From positions 1 to 64,000 of the forward strand of contig JAGBMJ010000062.1 in assembly GCA_017634975.1 (NCBI GenBank): a DNA stretch of 64,000 bases, read 5' to 3'. This document shows positions 35,254-45,002 of the stretch, in pieces. Each line of letters starts with the position of its first letter. The first letter of the stretch is position 1. Source of the DNA: Lachnospiraceae bacterium (GTDB taxonomy: Bacteria; Bacillota; Clostridia; Lachnospirales; Lachnospiraceae). Made by a program: the position numbers and the translations under genes. The notes under the pieces were generated by a model. It was not told the DNA's origin, ran no database searches, and saw only the letters and a list, made by a program, of their open reading frames with translations.

Positions 35254-36765
35254 ATGAAATTCCATTTGAAGGATCTGATCAATTATCGTGATATCGTGGT
35301 ACAGTGTCATGACAATCCGGATGCGGATGCACTGGCCAGCGGATATGCTCTGGTGTGGTATCTGAAAAAGCAGGATATTGATGCACGTTTTGTTTACGGC
35401 GGCAAAGAAGCTGTGCAAAAATCCAATCTGCTGAAGATGATCGATGATCTGCAGATCACGGTGGAGCACATCACGGAGCTGCCGGAACCGGAACTGCTGG
35501 TCACGGTAGACTGCCAGTATGGCGAGAGCAATGTCACAAAATTTGATGCCGGAAAAGTGATCGTGATCGATCATCACCGTGTGAGCGGGGAACTGCCGGA
35601 TCCCTCAGATGTGCGCAGCAACTACGGTTCCTGTTCTACGGTGCTGTATGAACTGCTGACGGCGGAGGGACTTGACATCAACGAAAACAAACGGCTGGCT
35701 ACGGCTCTGTATTACGGATTGATGACGGATACGGATAATTTTTCATCGCTGTTCCACCCGGCGGATCGTGATCTGCGGGATGTTGCGAAATATGACCAGT
35801 CCGATATCGCGGGTTTCCGGGGGGCCAATATGTCCAAAGAGGAATTGACAATTGCCGGAAAGGCTATGCAGAATGCGGTATATAATGATGAGTACCGTTA
35901 CGGTATCATTGAAGCAGAACCCTGCGATTCCAACATTCTCGGGCTGATCAGCGATATGCTGCTCGAAGTGGACGGAGTAGATACGTGTGTGGTTTATGAT
36001 TTATTGGAAGACGGTGTGAAATTTTCCGTGCGCAGCGGTACCAAGAACACGAAGGCCAGCGAACTGGCGAAATATATCGCGGACGATATGGGTGGCGGCG
36101 GCGGTCATCTGATCAAAGCCGGCGGCTTTATCAAGAAGGATCTTATCCGGAAAAAGGGAATCCCGTATGCTGCAGACGATATCGGAAAGATGCTGTATGA
36201 GAGGCTGCGTAAGTATCACAGCGAAAGTGAGATCATCTATGCGGGACAGAAGGAAGAAGATATTTCCATGTACCGGCATTATACCAAGATGGAAGTGTCG
36301 GTTGGGTATGTGAAGGTGACGGATCTCGCAAAGCCGGGTACCGGGATCATGATTCGTACGCTGGAAGGGGATGTGGATGTGGAGGTCGAGGAAGATCTGT
36401 ACATCATCCTCGGGGTGGATGGTGAGATCTATCCGTGCCGGCAGAAAAAGTTTGAATCTAATTATCGCTTTTCCGATGCACCGTATGAATACCCCGGGGA
36501 GTATCCGCCGGTGGTGGTAGACAATGTCGGAGGCGAGCGTATCCCGGTTCTTCCGCATGCAAAAAGCTGTATCGCAATGGGCGGCAGCGGGATCTATGCC
36601 AGGGAGCTGGATCACAGGGTCAAGGTCTTTACCACCTGGGATACCGAAAAGTATTATCTCGGCGAAGAAGGCGATTATCTGGCCGTACGGGCGGATGATC
36701 TGACGGATATCTACATTATTGCAAAGAGTGTATTTGAACGTACCTACCGGCTGACGGAAGAATAA
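35254..36765 (+). CDS. DHH-family phosphoesterase with an extra C-terminal domain
   Basis: The 503-residue protein has DHH motifs HDNPDADALASG (25-36), VDCQYG, IDHHRVSG and TDTDNFS, followed by a DHHA1 segment with GGGGGHLIKAGGF. This resembles NrnA-type oligoribonucleases/pAp phosphatases or RecJ-like proteins. After about residue 330 come ~170 residues (VTDLAKPGTGIMIRTLEGDV, then YPPVVVDNVGGERIP) that I do not recognise. No GGDEF-like GdpP domain or membrane segment is seen, so a c-di-AMP role is less likely. GGGGAGTG precedes the ATG, 21 bases after ptsI. Confidence 0.85.
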   Translation: MKFHLKDLINYRDIVVQCHDNPDADALASGYALVWYLKKQDIDARFVYGGKEAVQKSNLLKMIDDLQITVEHITELPEPELLVTVDCQYGESNVTKFDAGKVIVIDHHRVSGELPDPSDVRSNYGSCSTVLYELLTAEGLDINENKRLATALYYGLMTDTDNFSSLFHPADRDLRDVAKYDQSDIAGFRGANMSKEELTIAGKAMQNAVYNDEYRYGIIEAEPCDSNILGLISDMLLEVDGVDTCVVYDLLEDGVKFSVRSGTKNTKASELAKYIADDMGGGGGHLIKAGGFIKKDLIRKKGIPYAADDIGKMLYERLRKYHSESEIIYAGQKEEDISMYRHYTKMEVSVGYVKVTDLAKPGTGIMIRTLEGDVDVEVEEDLYIILGVDGEIYPCRQKKFESNYRFSDAPYEYPGEYPPVVVDNVGGERIPVLPHAKSCIAMGGSGIYARELDHRVKVFTTWDTEKYYLGEEGDYLAVRADDLTDIYIIAKSVFERTYRLTEE

Positions 36766-37199
36766 ATAAGGAGACCTGCCGTATCGTTTATGAGGCGCGC
36801 CGGGCACGTGCCGCTTTAGTGGTTTAGTTCCTTACGTGCGAGTGCGTATCCTGCCGGAGGCTTATACTCACTAACGGGAATCATTTCCGTTAGTGAGTAT
36901 AACATTTATAAGTCATAGTAAGCATCCCAAGGCTGTGGGATGCTTATTTTTTTATTTACCTTAAAGGAAATTCCTCCGGAATATCCGTAAAGCAATTCTC
37001 CTCATATTTCTAAGGGGATCAGACCATAAACAGAAGGAATTTGCATCCACCCTCTTTTCGCTTAATGCCTGATAAGTATATTATGCCGGGATCATATGTT
37101 ATGCCGTTTTAACAAAAAACTTCCTCTTGTATTGTGTATATTTTTGTGATACTATTTGGAACGGTTTTGCGAAAAAGTGAGTTTTTCAGGGAGGATATC
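36766..37199. other. Intergenic region with hairpin, terminator and sulP promoter
   Basis: These ~430 bases carry no gene. ATACTCACTAACGG (36864-36877) pairs perfectly with 36887-36900. AGCATCCCA (36921-36929) pairs with TGGGATGCT (36936-36944) and is followed by TTATTTTTTT, a good terminator for the DHH gene. TTGTAT (37127-37132), 17 bases and TACTAT (37150-37155) form a modest promoter for the SulP operon. The stretch between terminator and promoter has no recognised riboswitch. Confidence 0.65.
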
Positions 37200-38867
37200 A
37201 TGCACAAGGACAAATTAAAACCGATGCTCTTCAGCACCATGAAGAGTTATAACGGTAAGCAGTTTGTAACGGATCTGATCAGCGGTATCATCGTAGCGAT
37301 CATTGCACTCCCGCTTTCCATCGCACTGGCACTAGCCAGCGGTGTGGGACCGGAGGAAGGTATTTACACTGCGATCGTAGCCGGATTCATCATCTCATTT
37401 CTGGGTGGCAGCCGTGTGCAGATCGCCGGACCGACGGCGGCATTTGCAACGATCGTAGCCGGTATTGTGGCGAAGAACGGAATGGAAGGCCTGATGCTGG
37501 CGACCATCGTAGCGGGTGTACTGCTCATCCTGATGGGCGTGTGCCGTCTGGGTGGTCTGATCCGTTTTATTCCTTATACTATAACGACCGGTTTTACCTC
37601 CGGTATCGCCGTGACGATCCTGGTCGGTCAGATCAAGGATTTTCTGGGTCTGACATATCCGCAGGGCACGAAGACGATCGAGACCATTGAGAAGGTAAAA
37701 GCGATCGCTTTCAATATCGGTACGGTAAATCTGTATGCATTGCTGGTCGGTGCCGTATGTCTGGCGATCCTGATCGTGTGGCCGAAGATCAGCGAAAAGA
37801 TCCCGGGATCCCTGATCGCCGTGATCGTGGGTATTCTGATGGTGAAGTTTTTAAATCTGCCGGTCAATACCATCGGTGATCTTTATACGATCCACAGTGG
37901 TCTGCCGACATTCCATATGCCGGTCTTCTCGTTCCAGGCGATCCGTGAAGTATTTCCGGACGGCTTTACCATTGCGATCCTGGCAGCGATCGAATCCCTG
38001 CTCTCCTGCGTGGTAGCAGACAGTATGATCAACTCCCATCACCGTTCCAATATGGAGCTGATCGCACAGGGCTGCGGCAATATCGGATCCGCTCTGTTTG
38101 GCGGTATCCCGGCTACCGGTGCGATCGCCCGTACCGCGGCAAATATCAAAAACGGCGGCCGTACGCCGATCGCCGGTATCGTGCATGCGCTGGTACTGAT
38201 CCTGGTACTGGTGGTACTGATGCCGTACGCGGCCTTGATCCCGATGCCGACCATTGCAGCGATCCTCTTTATGGTCGCATACAATATGTGCCAGTGGCGT
38301 ACTTTTGTACACCTTTGCAAAACGGCACCGAAAAGTGATATCATAGTACTGGTAACTACTTTTGCCCTGACCGTTGTCTTTGACCTGGTAGTGGCGATCG
38401 AGATCGGTATGCTGATGGCAGTACTGCTTTTTATGAAGCGTATGAGCGAAGAAAGCCAGATCACCGGCTGGAAGCGTTACGATATGGAAGATGACCCGGA
38501 CGGAACCACGCTGAAGCCGATCCCGGAAAATGTACGTGTATATGAGATCTCCGGACCGATGTTCTTTGGTGATGCGGATCGTATCGCTGCCATCAGCTAC
38601 AAGGAGACCACCAAGGCCATCATCCTGCGTATGCGTGGTGTACCTGCACTGGATGCGACGGCGATGCATTCCCTGAACCAGTTCCATGACAAGTGCAGGG
38701 AACAGGGGATCGAGCTGGTATTCTCCCACGTGAACGAGCAGCCGATGCGTACGATGGAAAAAGACGGCTTTATCGAAAAGGTCGGTAAGGAACATTTCCG
38801 TCCGCACATCGATGATGCGATCGCCTGGGCCGGAAAGGTAGCGGAGCGTAAGACAAGCGAGGAATAA
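37200..38867 (+). CDS. SulP-family anion transporter with STAS domain
   Basis: The ATG at 37200 follows GGGAGG; the frame from 37134 is not supported. The 555-residue protein has the SulP core with ten or more membrane segments (IIVAIIALPLSIALALASG, then RVQIAGPTAAFATIVAGIV, then GGIPATGAIARTAANIKNGG) and a C-terminal STAS domain from about 445 (VRVYEISGPMFFGDAD, ILRMRGVPALDATAMHSL). SulP proteins move sulfate, bicarbonate or other anions; the substrate cannot be told here. It is followed 4 bases later by the DUF5685 gene, so it heads a four-gene operon. Confidence 0.92.
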   Translation: MHKDKLKPMLFSTMKSYNGKQFVTDLISGIIVAIIALPLSIALALASGVGPEEGIYTAIVAGFIISFLGGSRVQIAGPTAAFATIVAGIVAKNGMEGLMLATIVAGVLLILMGVCRLGGLIRFIPYTITTGFTSGIAVTILVGQIKDFLGLTYPQGTKTIETIEKVKAIAFNIGTVNLYALLVGAVCLAILIVWPKISEKIPGSLIAVIVGILMVKFLNLPVNTIGDLYTIHSGLPTFHMPVFSFQAIREVFPDGFTIAILAAIESLLSCVVADSMINSHHRSNMELIAQGCGNIGSALFGGIPATGAIARTAANIKNGGRTPIAGIVHALVLILVLVVLMPYAALIPMPTIAAILFMVAYNMCQWRTFVHLCKTAPKSDIIVLVTTFALTVVFDLVVAIEIGMLMAVLLFMKRMSEESQITGWKRYDMEDDPDGTTLKPIPENVRVYEISGPMFFGDADRIAAISYKETTKAIILRMRGVPALDATAMHSLNQFHDKCREQGIELVFSHVNEQPMRTMEKDGFIEKVGKEHFRPHIDDAIAWAGKVAERKTSEE

Positions 38868-38871
38868 AAAT

Positions 38872-39765
38872 TTGTTCGGTTATGTACAGATACGAAAACC
38901 GGAGCTGAAGATCAAGGATTATGACACATATCACAGTTTCTACTGTGGTCTGTGTCATATTTTGTATGAGCGTTTCGGCATCCGCGGACAGGTCACGCTG
39001 ACCTATGATATGACCTTTCTGGTGCTGCTGCTTTCCTCCTATTATGAATCGGAGGTAAAGACAGAGAAGCGGCGCTGCATCGTGCATCCGGCCAGAGCAC
39101 ATGTGGAACGTATGACGGAAATGACCGCGTACGGCGCGGATATGAATGTGCTTTTGACCTATTTTCATTTTGTGGATGATAAACTGGATGAGAACAGTAA
39201 AAAGGCGGCGGGAGGTATTGCGGTTTATCGCGGTGCCTATTTGAAGATCAAAGACCGTTATCCGCTGCAATGCAAACGGATCGTGCGTTCACTTCGGGCA
39301 TTGCGTGAGATCGAGGTGAGAGACAGCGGATCCGAAGAGGATCTGCAGGCGGCCTGTGATTCCTTCGGGCGTCTGATGGCGGCGTTGTTTTCTTATGATG
39401 AAAAAGATCCGATGCTCCGTGCGCTGAAAGGGCTGGCCTATCATCTGGGGTGTTATATTTATCTGACGGATGCATGGGACGATCTGGCGGACGATATCGA
39501 AAAAAAACGTTACAATCCCCTGAAAACATTGTATAATAAGAAACGGTATGACGATAAAAAAGTAGAAGATCTGCTATATGACCATGCGGCAAAGACGGCG
39601 GCATACTTTGAAATGCTGCCCTGTCTGCAGTATCAGGATATCCTGAGAAACATCTTGTATGCAGGAATCTGGAACAAATGGGACAGAAAAAAGCATTCGT
39701 CCGGTCAGGCCGGCCCAACGGGAGAAGGAGACCGAAAGCCGAATAAGGGAAATCAGCGGGGATGA
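38872..39765 (+). CDS. DUF5685 family protein
   Basis: The 297-residue protein starts at TTG (38872), with GAGGAA about 10 bases before it. It opens with MFGYVQIRKPELKIKDY and has YCGLCH, a helical core with FHFVDDKLDE and a C-terminal DAWDDLADDIEKKRYNPL. The two acidic clusters in an all-helical protein resemble the DDxxD pair of isoprenoid synthases, but the family has no proven activity. It is typically found beside a DnaJ-like gene in Firmicutes, as here (6-base gap). An isoprenoid-related role is inference only. Confidence 0.75.
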   Translation: MFGYVQIRKPELKIKDYDTYHSFYCGLCHILYERFGIRGQVTLTYDMTFLVLLLSSYYESEVKTEKRRCIVHPARAHVERMTEMTAYGADMNVLLTYFHFVDDKLDENSKKAAGGIAVYRGAYLKIKDRYPLQCKRIVRSLRALREIEVRDSGSEEDLQAACDSFGRLMAALFSYDEKDPMLRALKGLAYHLGCYIYLTDAWDDLADDIEKKRYNPLKTLYNKKRYDDKKVEDLLYDHAAKTAAYFEMLPCLQYQDILRNILYAGIWNKWDRKKHSSGQAGPTGEGDRKPNKGNQRG

Positions 39766-39771
39766 ATCAAC

Positions 39772-40329
39772 ATGTATAACAAAGATCCATATGAAACATT
39801 GGGACTGGCTCCCACGGCCAGTGATGACGAGATCAAAAAGAGATACCGGGAACTGATCCGTAAGTATCATCCGGACAATTATGCCGGAGCGGAGCAGACA
39901 CTGGTGGATCTGGCAAATGAAAAATTTACGGATATACAGGGCGCTTATAACGAGATCATGGAGCGACGGGCATTGGGAGATTACACCGGTGGCGCCAGAG
40001 GGCAGCGAAACGGTTCCTATAACAGTAATCCCTATGGGAATGCAGGGCAGGGAAGCTATACCGGCGGTGCTTACGGGAATGGCGGTCAGGGCGGTTATGG
40101 CGGTTCCTACGGAAACGGCGGCCAGGGAGGATACGGTGGTCAGGGCGGCTACAGCGGTCAGAACCAGCAGCCGTACCAGAGGAATTACCAGAACTACGGC
40201 AACTATTACGGACGTCCGACGCGCTATACCGGCGGTGATGGCTGTGGTACCGGCAATCTTTGCTGCGATCTGTGGTGTATGGATACAGTGTGTGAGTGTA
40301 TGGGAGGCGATCTGTGCGGCTGTATGTAA
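39772..40329 (+). CDS. J-domain protein with Gly-rich middle and Cys-rich tail
   Basis: The 185-residue protein has an N-terminal J domain (4-68) with the HPD motif at 33-35 that stimulates DnaK. Residues ~75-140 are a Gly/Gln/Tyr/Asn-rich low-complexity region with GGQGGYGG repeats, resembling phase-separating segments. The last ~28 residues hold nine cysteines (CGTGNLCCDLW, CECMGGDLCGCM), a possible zinc, Fe-S or lipid-modified cluster. It is not canonical DnaJ, since the zinc finger and C-terminal substrate domains are absent. Adjacent to DUF5685, so both may act on one client. Confidence 0.85.
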   Translation: MYNKDPYETLGLAPTASDDEIKKRYRELIRKYHPDNYAGAEQTLVDLANEKFTDIQGAYNEIMERRALGDYTGGARGQRNGSYNSNPYGNAGQGSYTGGAYGNGGQGGYGGSYGNGGQGGYGGQGGYSGQNQQPYQRNYQNYGNYYGRPTRYTGGDGCGTGNLCCDLWCMDTVCECMGGDLCGCM

Positions 40330-40958
40330 AGAATATTGCTGTAGCCGGTATGCTCACAGCCCTGACGGTGGTTCTTCTTTATCTGACCGCCATATTGCAG
40401 TGGAATACGATTTTTTTGCTGGCCTTAGCGGCCTATCTGGCGGGAACGCTCAGTCATCTGACCACGGCAAGATATGCTGCGGCGGAGATGGCGGCAGCCG
40501 GGATCCTGTCTTTTTTATTTGCACCGGTGAAGACATATGTCCTGATCTACCTGCTGCTGGCGATCTATGTGATCGTAGCGGAAGCGGTCTGCAAAGCAAG
40601 GAGCAAGGGAAACGCGCTGTCCCGGGGAAAAGAATGGGGGATCAAGGCTCTGGTCTGGCATGCCCTGGTCGTGACCGGAGGGCTCCTGACCGTTTTCTGT
40701 TTTTCTCTTTTGACCGGCACCACCAAGAGTCAGGTCTTTTTCCCGTTATCCTCTATGCCTCCCGGGGCGCAGGACGATCAGGTCAGTGCATTGCAATCAG
40801 TCTTCTACATCCTTTTTTCCGAGCCGGTATCGGAGTTTAACACCCCCGAAATCCTTTTCTGGATCGGGCTGGTGCTGGCAGCGGACATTTTCTGGATCGT
40901 TTTTGATCGCGCCTATCTCGTTTATGGACGTCTCGTAAATCTGCGACTGCCTTCCTGA
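40314..40958 (+). CDS. Predicted multi-pass membrane protein
   Basis: I choose GTG 40314, which has GGGAGG 6 bases upstream inside the DnaJ-like gene; an ATG at 40296 is possible. The 214-residue protein has about six hydrophobic segments, starting NIAVAGMLTALTVVLLYL, and ends with FDRAYLVYGRL. I do not recognise the family. It overlaps the J-domain gene by 16 bases, so the two are translationally coupled and the product may place the J protein at the membrane. Confidence 0.7.
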   Translation: MRLYVKNIAVAGMLTALTVVLLYLTAILQWNTIFLLALAAYLAGTLSHLTTARYAAAEMAAAGILSFLFAPVKTYVLIYLLLAIYVIVAEAVCKARSKGNALSRGKEWGIKALVWHALVVTGGLLTVFCFSLLTGTTKSQVFFPLSSMPPGAQDDQVSALQSVFYILFSEPVSEFNTPEILFWIGLVLAADIFWIVFDRAYLVYGRLVNLRLPS

Positions 40959-40974
40959 GGATCATTCGCAGATT
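40938..40974. terminator. Weak hairpin between convergent genes
   Basis: AATCTGCGA at 40938-40946 pairs with TCGCAGATT at 40966-40974 over a 19-base loop, overlapping the end of the membrane protein gene. There is no T-tract, so terminator function is uncertain. Confidence 0.35.
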
Positions 40975-41026
40975 ATAATAGGAGAAGTTTTTCTGCCGGA
41001 GCAGTTCTTGCGATTCGGTTGTTTTT

Positions 41027-41629
41027 TCATATCAAAGCCCGCAGATCCAATTTCGGGCGTTTTATTTTCCATAAACAATACAGACTGTGACTGGAATACA
41101 TTTTCCAGAAGCCATGCAAGGTATCGATCGATAGCGCAGTGAACAGGATGACTGCGGCCGGAGGAATGATTTCCGCCGGCAACAGAGTGATCGCTCCCAT
41201 GATCTCCGGAAAACAGTAGGTCATAAAATTCTCAATGATATACGCAAACCCGAGACTTGTAGGCAGGGAGGTATATCTGGTCAGATGCATCGGTATCCAG
41301 CTGTAATCCCAATAGATGACGCCGGTGGTTTTTTCCGTGGCGGTACCGAGCATGATCTCTCCGATACTGACGGTAAAAAAGGCGAGCACAAAATAGATCT
41401 CACGGTCGGTAAAACGGTCGCTCACGATAGGTAAATTCACATCGGAAGGTGTTCCGAAAATAAGATAAAAATCGACCATAAGGATACCATACCCCAAAAG
41501 AAAGGGGAGCGTCATATTGCGGTTATCCATGTAACCCTTGGTCAGGAGAAGCCACGTGTTTTCGATCGCGAATCCAACAAAGGAGATAACTACTGCCGCG
41601 AGCATCAATTCAAAGATTCCGTATTTCAT
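41027..41629 (-). CDS. CmpB-type putative ABC transporter permease (membrane protein)
   Basis: The 200-residue protein has about five hydrophobic segments. GVIYWDYSWIPMHLTRYTSL, followed by PTSLGFAYIIENF, matches the conserved core of the ABC_trans_CmpB (PF06541-type) family. These proteins are called permeases, but no ATPase partner is known or seen here. The gene is divergent from the TetR-MMPL operon and its promoter overlaps an inverted repeat, suggesting shared control. GGAGG precedes the ATG. Confidence 0.65.
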   Translation of the reverse strand: MKYGIFELMLAAVVISFVGFAIENTWLLLTKGYMDNRNMTLPFLLGYGILMVDFYLIFGTPSDVNLPIVSDRFTDREIYFVLAFFTVSIGEIMLGTATEKTTGVIYWDYSWIPMHLTRYTSLPTSLGFAYIIENFMTYCFPEIMGAITLLPAEIIPPAAVILFTALSIDTLHGFWKMYSSHSLYCLWKIKRPKLDLRALI

Positions 41630-41651
41630 ACTTGCATTGCCTCCTTTCCGG

Positions 41652-41688
41652 TGTTATACTTGACTTGTGTTTACAAGTGTAACACAAG
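41652..41688. promoter_or_regulatory. Inverted repeat operator overlapping the promoter of the CmpB-like gene
   Basis: CTTGTGTT at 41664-41671 and AACACAAG at 41681-41688 form a 9-base-spaced inverted repeat. On the minus strand TATAAC (41657-41652) is the likely -10 box, and its -35 region lies within the repeat. The adjacent TetR gene makes this a likely operator, whose occupation would repress the CmpB-like gene and possibly its own operon. Confidence 0.5.
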
Positions 41689-41789
41689 AACAGGTGTCAA
41701 TCAATCGGACGCCTCTCGGAACTGACAAGATTGACAAAAGTGACAAGAGGTAACAAAATCAGCAGATTTGTAACATGGAGGTGAAGTTT

Positions 41790-42380
41790 GTGAGCGAGAA
41801 AGGGGAATCCTTAACGGAATTACAAAAAAAGGAAATACTAAGGATGAATAATAAGGAATCCAACCAGCTGACGCGTGAATGTCTGCAGCTTGCGCTGATC
41901 CACCTGATGGCAGAACAGCCTTACGAAAAGATCACAGTCAGTGAGATCGTACGTCGTGCAGGGGTATCCAGAACAGCGTTTTACCGTAACTATACGGACA
42001 AAGAAGATATTTTGCACGAGATGGGCGGAAAGCTGATTGATATGATTTCCGAACTGACGGACAAGCCGGAGTTGTTTAAAGATTCCCGAAACTGGTTTGA
42101 GAATGTGTTCCGGCTGATGCGGGAAAACAGGGATGTCCTTACATTGCTGGATAAAGCGGGGATACAGCAGGAATATCTCTTTTCCGGCAGATCGATCGTG
42201 GAAACTTTGTATCCGGCAAAGGATACCGAGGACAAATATATCAAACTGGCAGCAGAAACGGCTTTTTTCCAGATCCTCATTACATGGTTTCGGGACGGAA
42301 TGCAGGAAGATGATAAATATATGGCGGAGATCTGCATCGAAATCTTTGAAAATATTTTGAAAAAACTGGATCATACGTGA
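41790..42380 (+). CDS. TetR/AcrR family transcriptional regulator
   Basis: GGAGGTG lies 6 bases before the GTG at 41790, so I prefer it over the upstream ATG at 41775. The 196-residue protein has a TetR N-terminal HTH with ITVSEIVRRAGVSRTAFYRN followed by YTDKEDILHEM, and a helical ligand-binding half. It likely represses the MMPL transporter operon that starts 66 bases downstream, and possibly the divergent membrane gene. The ligand is unknown. Confidence 0.9.
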   Translation: MSEKGESLTELQKKEILRMNNKESNQLTRECLQLALIHLMAEQPYEKITVSEIVRRAGVSRTAFYRNYTDKEDILHEMGGKLIDMISELTDKPELFKDSRNWFENVFRLMRENRDVLTLLDKAGIQQEYLFSGRSIVETLYPAKDTEDKYIKLAAETAFFQILITWFRDGMQEDDKYMAEICIEIFENILKKLDHT

Positions 42381-42446
42381 TCAGACTTCCTATGAAAAGG
42401 GATGTTTACACCGGGAAGAGACAATAAATCAGAAGGAAGAGAAGAC

Positions 42447-45002
42447 ATGAATGCAAAGACAGAACCGAATAGTAAGGATCTCACAGGTATACAGTTCAAT
42501 GAAAAGGGGGAAGAAAAGCAGCCGTTCATGATCAGGGTGGCAACCTTTATTGTGGATCGGCGCAACCTCTTTTTTTTAGTGCTGGGGATCGCAACGATCT
42601 TTTCTCTGATCGCTTCGAAATGGGTATCCGTGGAAAACTCGCTGGCGGCATATCTGCCGGATTCGGCGGAGACCACCATCGGACTGCACCGGATGGAAGA
42701 TGAATTTATCACCTACGGCAGCGCCAAAGTAATGGTGATGAACATTACCTATGAAGATGCGGACCGTATCGCCACGGAGCTGAAAAATCGGGACGATGTG
42801 TATAGGGTGGATTTTGATAATACCAAGACGCATTTCAATAATTTTTCCGCCCTATACGATATTACGTTTGCGTACTCGGAAGATGATCCGCAGGCACTGG
42901 AAGCATTGGAAGATGTAAAGACGAAACTGGCGGGGTATGATCTGTGTGTCTCTACCTCGATGGGCGATGCCGCGGCGGAACAGCTGGCGGCAGAAATGAA
43001 TGTCATCAGCGTGATCGTAGCGATCATCGTGGTATCCGTACTGCTCCTGACATCCCAGACCTGGGCAGAAGTACCGGTACTGATCCTGACGTTTGGGCTC
43101 AGCGCGATCCTGGCTGCGGGAACCAATTTCCTGATGGGCACGATCTCGTTTGTATCCGATTCCGTAACGATCGTATTACAGCTGGCCCTGTCCGTAGACT
43201 ATGCCATCATTTTCTGCAATCGCTATAAAGAAGAACATCGCACACTGGACATCCGGGAGGCTGATATCATAGCACTTTCCAAGGCGATTCCGGAGATCTG
43301 TTCCAGTTCGCTGACTACCATCGGCGGATTGCTGGCCATGCTGTTTATGCAGTACGGCATCGGTAAAGATATGGCGATCTGTCTGATCAAGGCGATCTTT
43401 TTCAGCCTGTTATCCGTATTCCTGTTTATGCCGGGGCTGATCATGCTCTTTGGTAAAATGATGGACAAGACGAAGCACCGCAGCTTTATCCCGAAGATCG
43501 ATTTTATCGGAAAGTTTGACTATGCGACCCGACATGTGATCCCGATCCTGTTTGTCATCGTGGTGGTGGTAGCGATCCATTACTCCAACCAGTGCCCGTA
43601 TGTGTACGGCTATTCGGAACTGACGACACCGGTTCAGAACGATCAGCAGATCGCGGAGGAACGTATCGCGGAGAGCTTCGGAGATTCCAATATGGTAGCA
43701 CTGGTGGTGCCGGCCGGGGATTACGAAAAGGAAAAGAAGATGCTGGCGGAGCTGGATCGCCGACCGGAAGTGGATCACAGCCAGGGGCTTGCCAATACCG
43801 AAGCCATGGATGGATATATGCTTACGGATAAGATCACGGCCAGAGAGTTTTCACAGCTGATGGATGTGGATTATGAAGTGGCACAGCTTCTGTATATGGC
43901 GTATGCCGTGGATGACGAAAACTATGCCAAGCTGGTGAACGGGCTGTCTTCCTATTCGATACCGCTCATCGATATCATTATGTTCTTGTACGATGAAGTG
44001 CAGGAAGGCTATGTTACGCTGGAGGACGATGTGTATCAGGAACTGGCGGATGCACACGACCAGATGCAGATGGCACTGGATCAGCTGCAGGGGGAAAACT
44101 ACAGTCGTATGCTGGTATATCTGACATTGCCGGAAGGCGGGGAGGAGACCTTTGACTTTTTGCGGGAAATGCATGTAATCGCCGGTAAGTACTACGGTGA
44201 GGATGTGCTGGTGGCAGGGGAATCCACATCCCAGATGGATCTGCAAAAGACATTCCAGTTGGATAATAAGGTTGTTACCGTGGTTTCCATACTGGCGGTA
44301 CTGGTAGTGCTGTTGTTTACCTTTATGTCGGCAGGAATGCCGGTATTGCTGATCGCCGTGATCCAGGGTGCGATCTGGACGAACTTTGCATTCCCGGCGA
44401 TCCAGAACGTGAATATCTTCTTTATGAGTCAGTTGATCGTATCGTCCATCCAGATGGGCGCAAATATTGATTACGCTATCGTGATCTCCAGCCGTTTTAT
44501 GGAGCTGAAAGAAGAGATGCCTAAGAAACAGGCGATTATTGAGACACTGAACTTTGCATTCCCGACGATCATTACCTCCGGTTCCATGATGGTGCTGGCG
44601 GGATTTTCCATCGGACAGCTTTCTTCCGATGGCGCGATCTGCGGTATCGGTCAGTGTCTGTGCCGCGGTACGCTGATCTCGATCTTTTTGGTAATGTTTG
44701 TACTGCCGCAGATCCTGATCATCGGAGCAACGATCATTGACAAGACGAGTTTTAAGGTATCCGTGCCGATCAAGCTGGATCGCGGAAGCGGCATGCTGCG
44801 TGTGGATGGTTATGTCCGTGGGCAGGTGAACGGCCTGGTGGTAGGCGAGATGCACGCATTTGTACGTGGTGATGTAGCAGCGATCGTGCATATGGGCGGT
44901 CTGGAAGAGGTAGATGAAAACGATCCGGAAGCCATGCCGGCGATCGGAATGAACGAAGGATCCGCAGATCAGACGAAGAAGGAGGGCGAAGAAAATGCGT
45001 AA
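42447..45002 (+). CDS. MMPL/RND-type transporter (HAE3-like)
   Basis: The ATG at 42447 follows GGAAGAG. The 851-residue protein has two halves, each with an outside loop and a cluster of about six membrane segments, and repeated LALSVDYAIIFCNRYKEE and IQMGANIDYAIVISSRFMEL motifs typical of the MMPL superfamily. Members export lipids, antibiotics or surface polymers with the proton motive force. The last ~80 residues are a cytoplasmic tail with VDGYVRGQVNGLVVGEMHAF, rich in Gly and Val. It overlaps the next gene by 8 bases. Confidence 0.92.
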   Translation: MNAKTEPNSKDLTGIQFNEKGEEKQPFMIRVATFIVDRRNLFFLVLGIATIFSLIASKWVSVENSLAAYLPDSAETTIGLHRMEDEFITYGSAKVMVMNITYEDADRIATELKNRDDVYRVDFDNTKTHFNNFSALYDITFAYSEDDPQALEALEDVKTKLAGYDLCVSTSMGDAAAEQLAAEMNVISVIVAIIVVSVLLLTSQTWAEVPVLILTFGLSAILAAGTNFLMGTISFVSDSVTIVLQLALSVDYAIIFCNRYKEEHRTLDIREADIIALSKAIPEICSSSLTTIGGLLAMLFMQYGIGKDMAICLIKAIFFSLLSVFLFMPGLIMLFGKMMDKTKHRSFIPKIDFIGKFDYATRHVIPILFVIVVVVAIHYSNQCPYVYGYSELTTPVQNDQQIAEERIAESFGDSNMVALVVPAGDYEKEKKMLAELDRRPEVDHSQGLANTEAMDGYMLTDKITAREFSQLMDVDYEVAQLLYMAYAVDDENYAKLVNGLSSYSIPLIDIIMFLYDEVQEGYVTLEDDVYQELADAHDQMQMALDQLQGENYSRMLVYLTLPEGGEETFDFLREMHVIAGKYYGEDVLVAGESTSQMDLQKTFQLDNKVVTVVSILAVLVVLLFTFMSAGMPVLLIAVIQGAIWTNFAFPAIQNVNIFFMSQLIVSSIQMGANIDYAIVISSRFMELKEEMPKKQAIIETLNFAFPTIITSGSMMVLAGFSIGQLSSDGAICGIGQCLCRGTLISIFLVMFVLPQILIIGATIIDKTSFKVSVPIKLDRGSGMLRVDGYVRGQVNGLVVGEMHAFVRGDVAAIVHMGGLEEVDENDPEAMPAIGMNEGSADQTKKEGEENA

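Noticed and set aside
40081..40170. DNA tandem repeat in the J-protein gene
   Set aside because: The GGQGGYGG repetition is at protein level with varied codons, so it is reported as a low-complexity region and not as a DNA repeat.
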